A stretch of DNA of 37,980 nucleotides from a virus: positions 1-37,980 of IMG/VR virus record IMGVR_UViG_3300050821_007189; one strand, given 5' to 3'. A program made the translations under genes and the position numbers. Positions 37,885 to 37,980 of the stretch are shown in pieces; the first letter of the stretch is position 1; each line of letters begins with the position of its first letter. Under the pieces are notes generated by a model that saw only the letters and a program-made list of their open reading frames with translations, was not told the DNA's origin and made no database searches.

Positions 37885-37897
37885 GACTACGCATACA

Positions 37898-37927
37898 AAT
37901 CTATTCCCTACCCCCCTACGGTGTCAA
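37898..37927 (-). promoter_or_regulatory. leftward promoter of the recombination operon
   Basis: On the leftward strand TTGACA (37927 to 37922) is a perfect -35 and TAGATT (37903 to 37898) a fair -10 with 18 bases between; ATAGAT gives 17. The spacer is the repeat described next, so a repressor bound there would block RNA polymerase. Confidence 0.65.
37905..37923 (-). repeat. operator-like direct repeat, copy 1
   Basis: TCCCTACCCCCCTACGGTG on the + strand lies in the spacer of the leftward promoter. A nearly identical copy is at 37963-37980, 58 bases away. Confidence 0.55.
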
Positions 37928-37962
37928 GGGTAAAATGCGCCCCGATTAAAATAGTTCTTGCA

Positions 37963-37980
37963 TCCCTACGCCCTACGGTG
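37963..37980 (-). repeat. operator-like direct repeat, copy 2, at window end
   Basis: TCCCTACGCCCTACGGTG differs from copy 1 by a small indel and substitution. It reaches the last base, so further copies or a second promoter may lie outside the window. Confidence 0.5.

Noticed and set aside
37520-37894. 124-residue minus-strand frame over the leftward leader
   Set aside because: It runs through the hairpin and promoter region and is Arg/Pro/Ser-rich; the frame at 37561-37821 has a perfect AGGAGG.
1-37980. CRISPR array or tRNA genes
   Set aside because: I saw no regularly spaced repeats of CRISPR type and no cloverleaf with conserved T-loop; this was by eye, so a tRNA scan would be decisive.
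1-37980. Terminal redundancy showing a closed genome
   Set aside because: The first and last 20 bases do not match each other, and the last base falls inside an operator-like repeat, so completeness cannot be claimed.

Overview
The window is most of a tailed-phage genome, with a P22-like (podovirus) head and short-tail module. About 38 kb is read here, which is a normal size for such a phage. Gene order follows the P22 logic: small terminase, large terminase, portal, scaffold, coat, gp4-like adaptor, gp10-like hub, ejection proteins, tailspike and fibre, lysis genes. The DNA is GC-rich. Many genes meet at ATGA, GTGA, TAATG or TAAATG junctions. Several proteins carry Sec signal peptides ending in FGQ, SHGQ or SGQ, a style common in Acidobacteriota exported proteins. 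An acidobacterial soil host is therefore my inference, not something the sequence proves. I see no terminal repeat that would show the window is a closed genome.

Layout: 1-1.1 kb holds two small genes and a minimal tyrosine recombinase embedded in TTTGATT-type repeats. 1.1-6.6 kb is terminase, four small genes, a GroES-like co-chaperonin and the portal. 6.6-10.8 kb is scaffold and coat, interleaved with two signal-peptide proteins and closed by an intrinsic terminator. 10.8-18.7 kb is adaptors, tail hub, a GNAT-like protein and ejection proteins. 18.7-24.4 kb is two receptor-binding proteins that both start with signal peptides; the first is interrupted by an in-frame amber codon. 24.4-26.1 kb is lysis: a GH73 endolysin, a membrane/beta-rich protein and a lipoprotein. 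A leftward zinc-ribbon gene at 26.0-26.4 kb faces a rightward early region across a repeat-bearing control region.

The early region (26.5-35.1 kb, +) contains an Acb2/Tad1-type hairpin protein (candidate anti-CBASS/anti-Thoeris sponge), zinc-finger proteins, a plasmid-type rolling-circle Rep of the pC194/pUB110 (Rep_1) class with a candidate nick site directly upstream, a possible OB-fold partner, a DPPY methyltransferase, a frameshifted zinc-ribbon gene, a secreted PHB-depolymerase/feruloyl-esterase-like hydrolase, and a dense run of tiny membrane, lipoprotein and zinc-binding genes. A leftward operon at 35.1-37.8 kb encodes an HNH protein, a truncated XF1762-type protein, a YqaJ exonuclease and an ERF annealing protein. 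It is driven by a TTGACA promoter with repeated operator-like sites and a long leader hairpin.

No DNA polymerase, primase or helicase and no cI-like repressor is recognisable. Together with the Rep gene this suggests a phage that replicates by rolling-circle initiation plus host enzymes, possibly persisting as a plasmid. The most interesting points are the Rep/origin pair, the signal peptides on virion-region proteins, the recombinase with its repeated sites, the Acb2-like protein, and two coding interruptions (amber stop, +1 frameshift).
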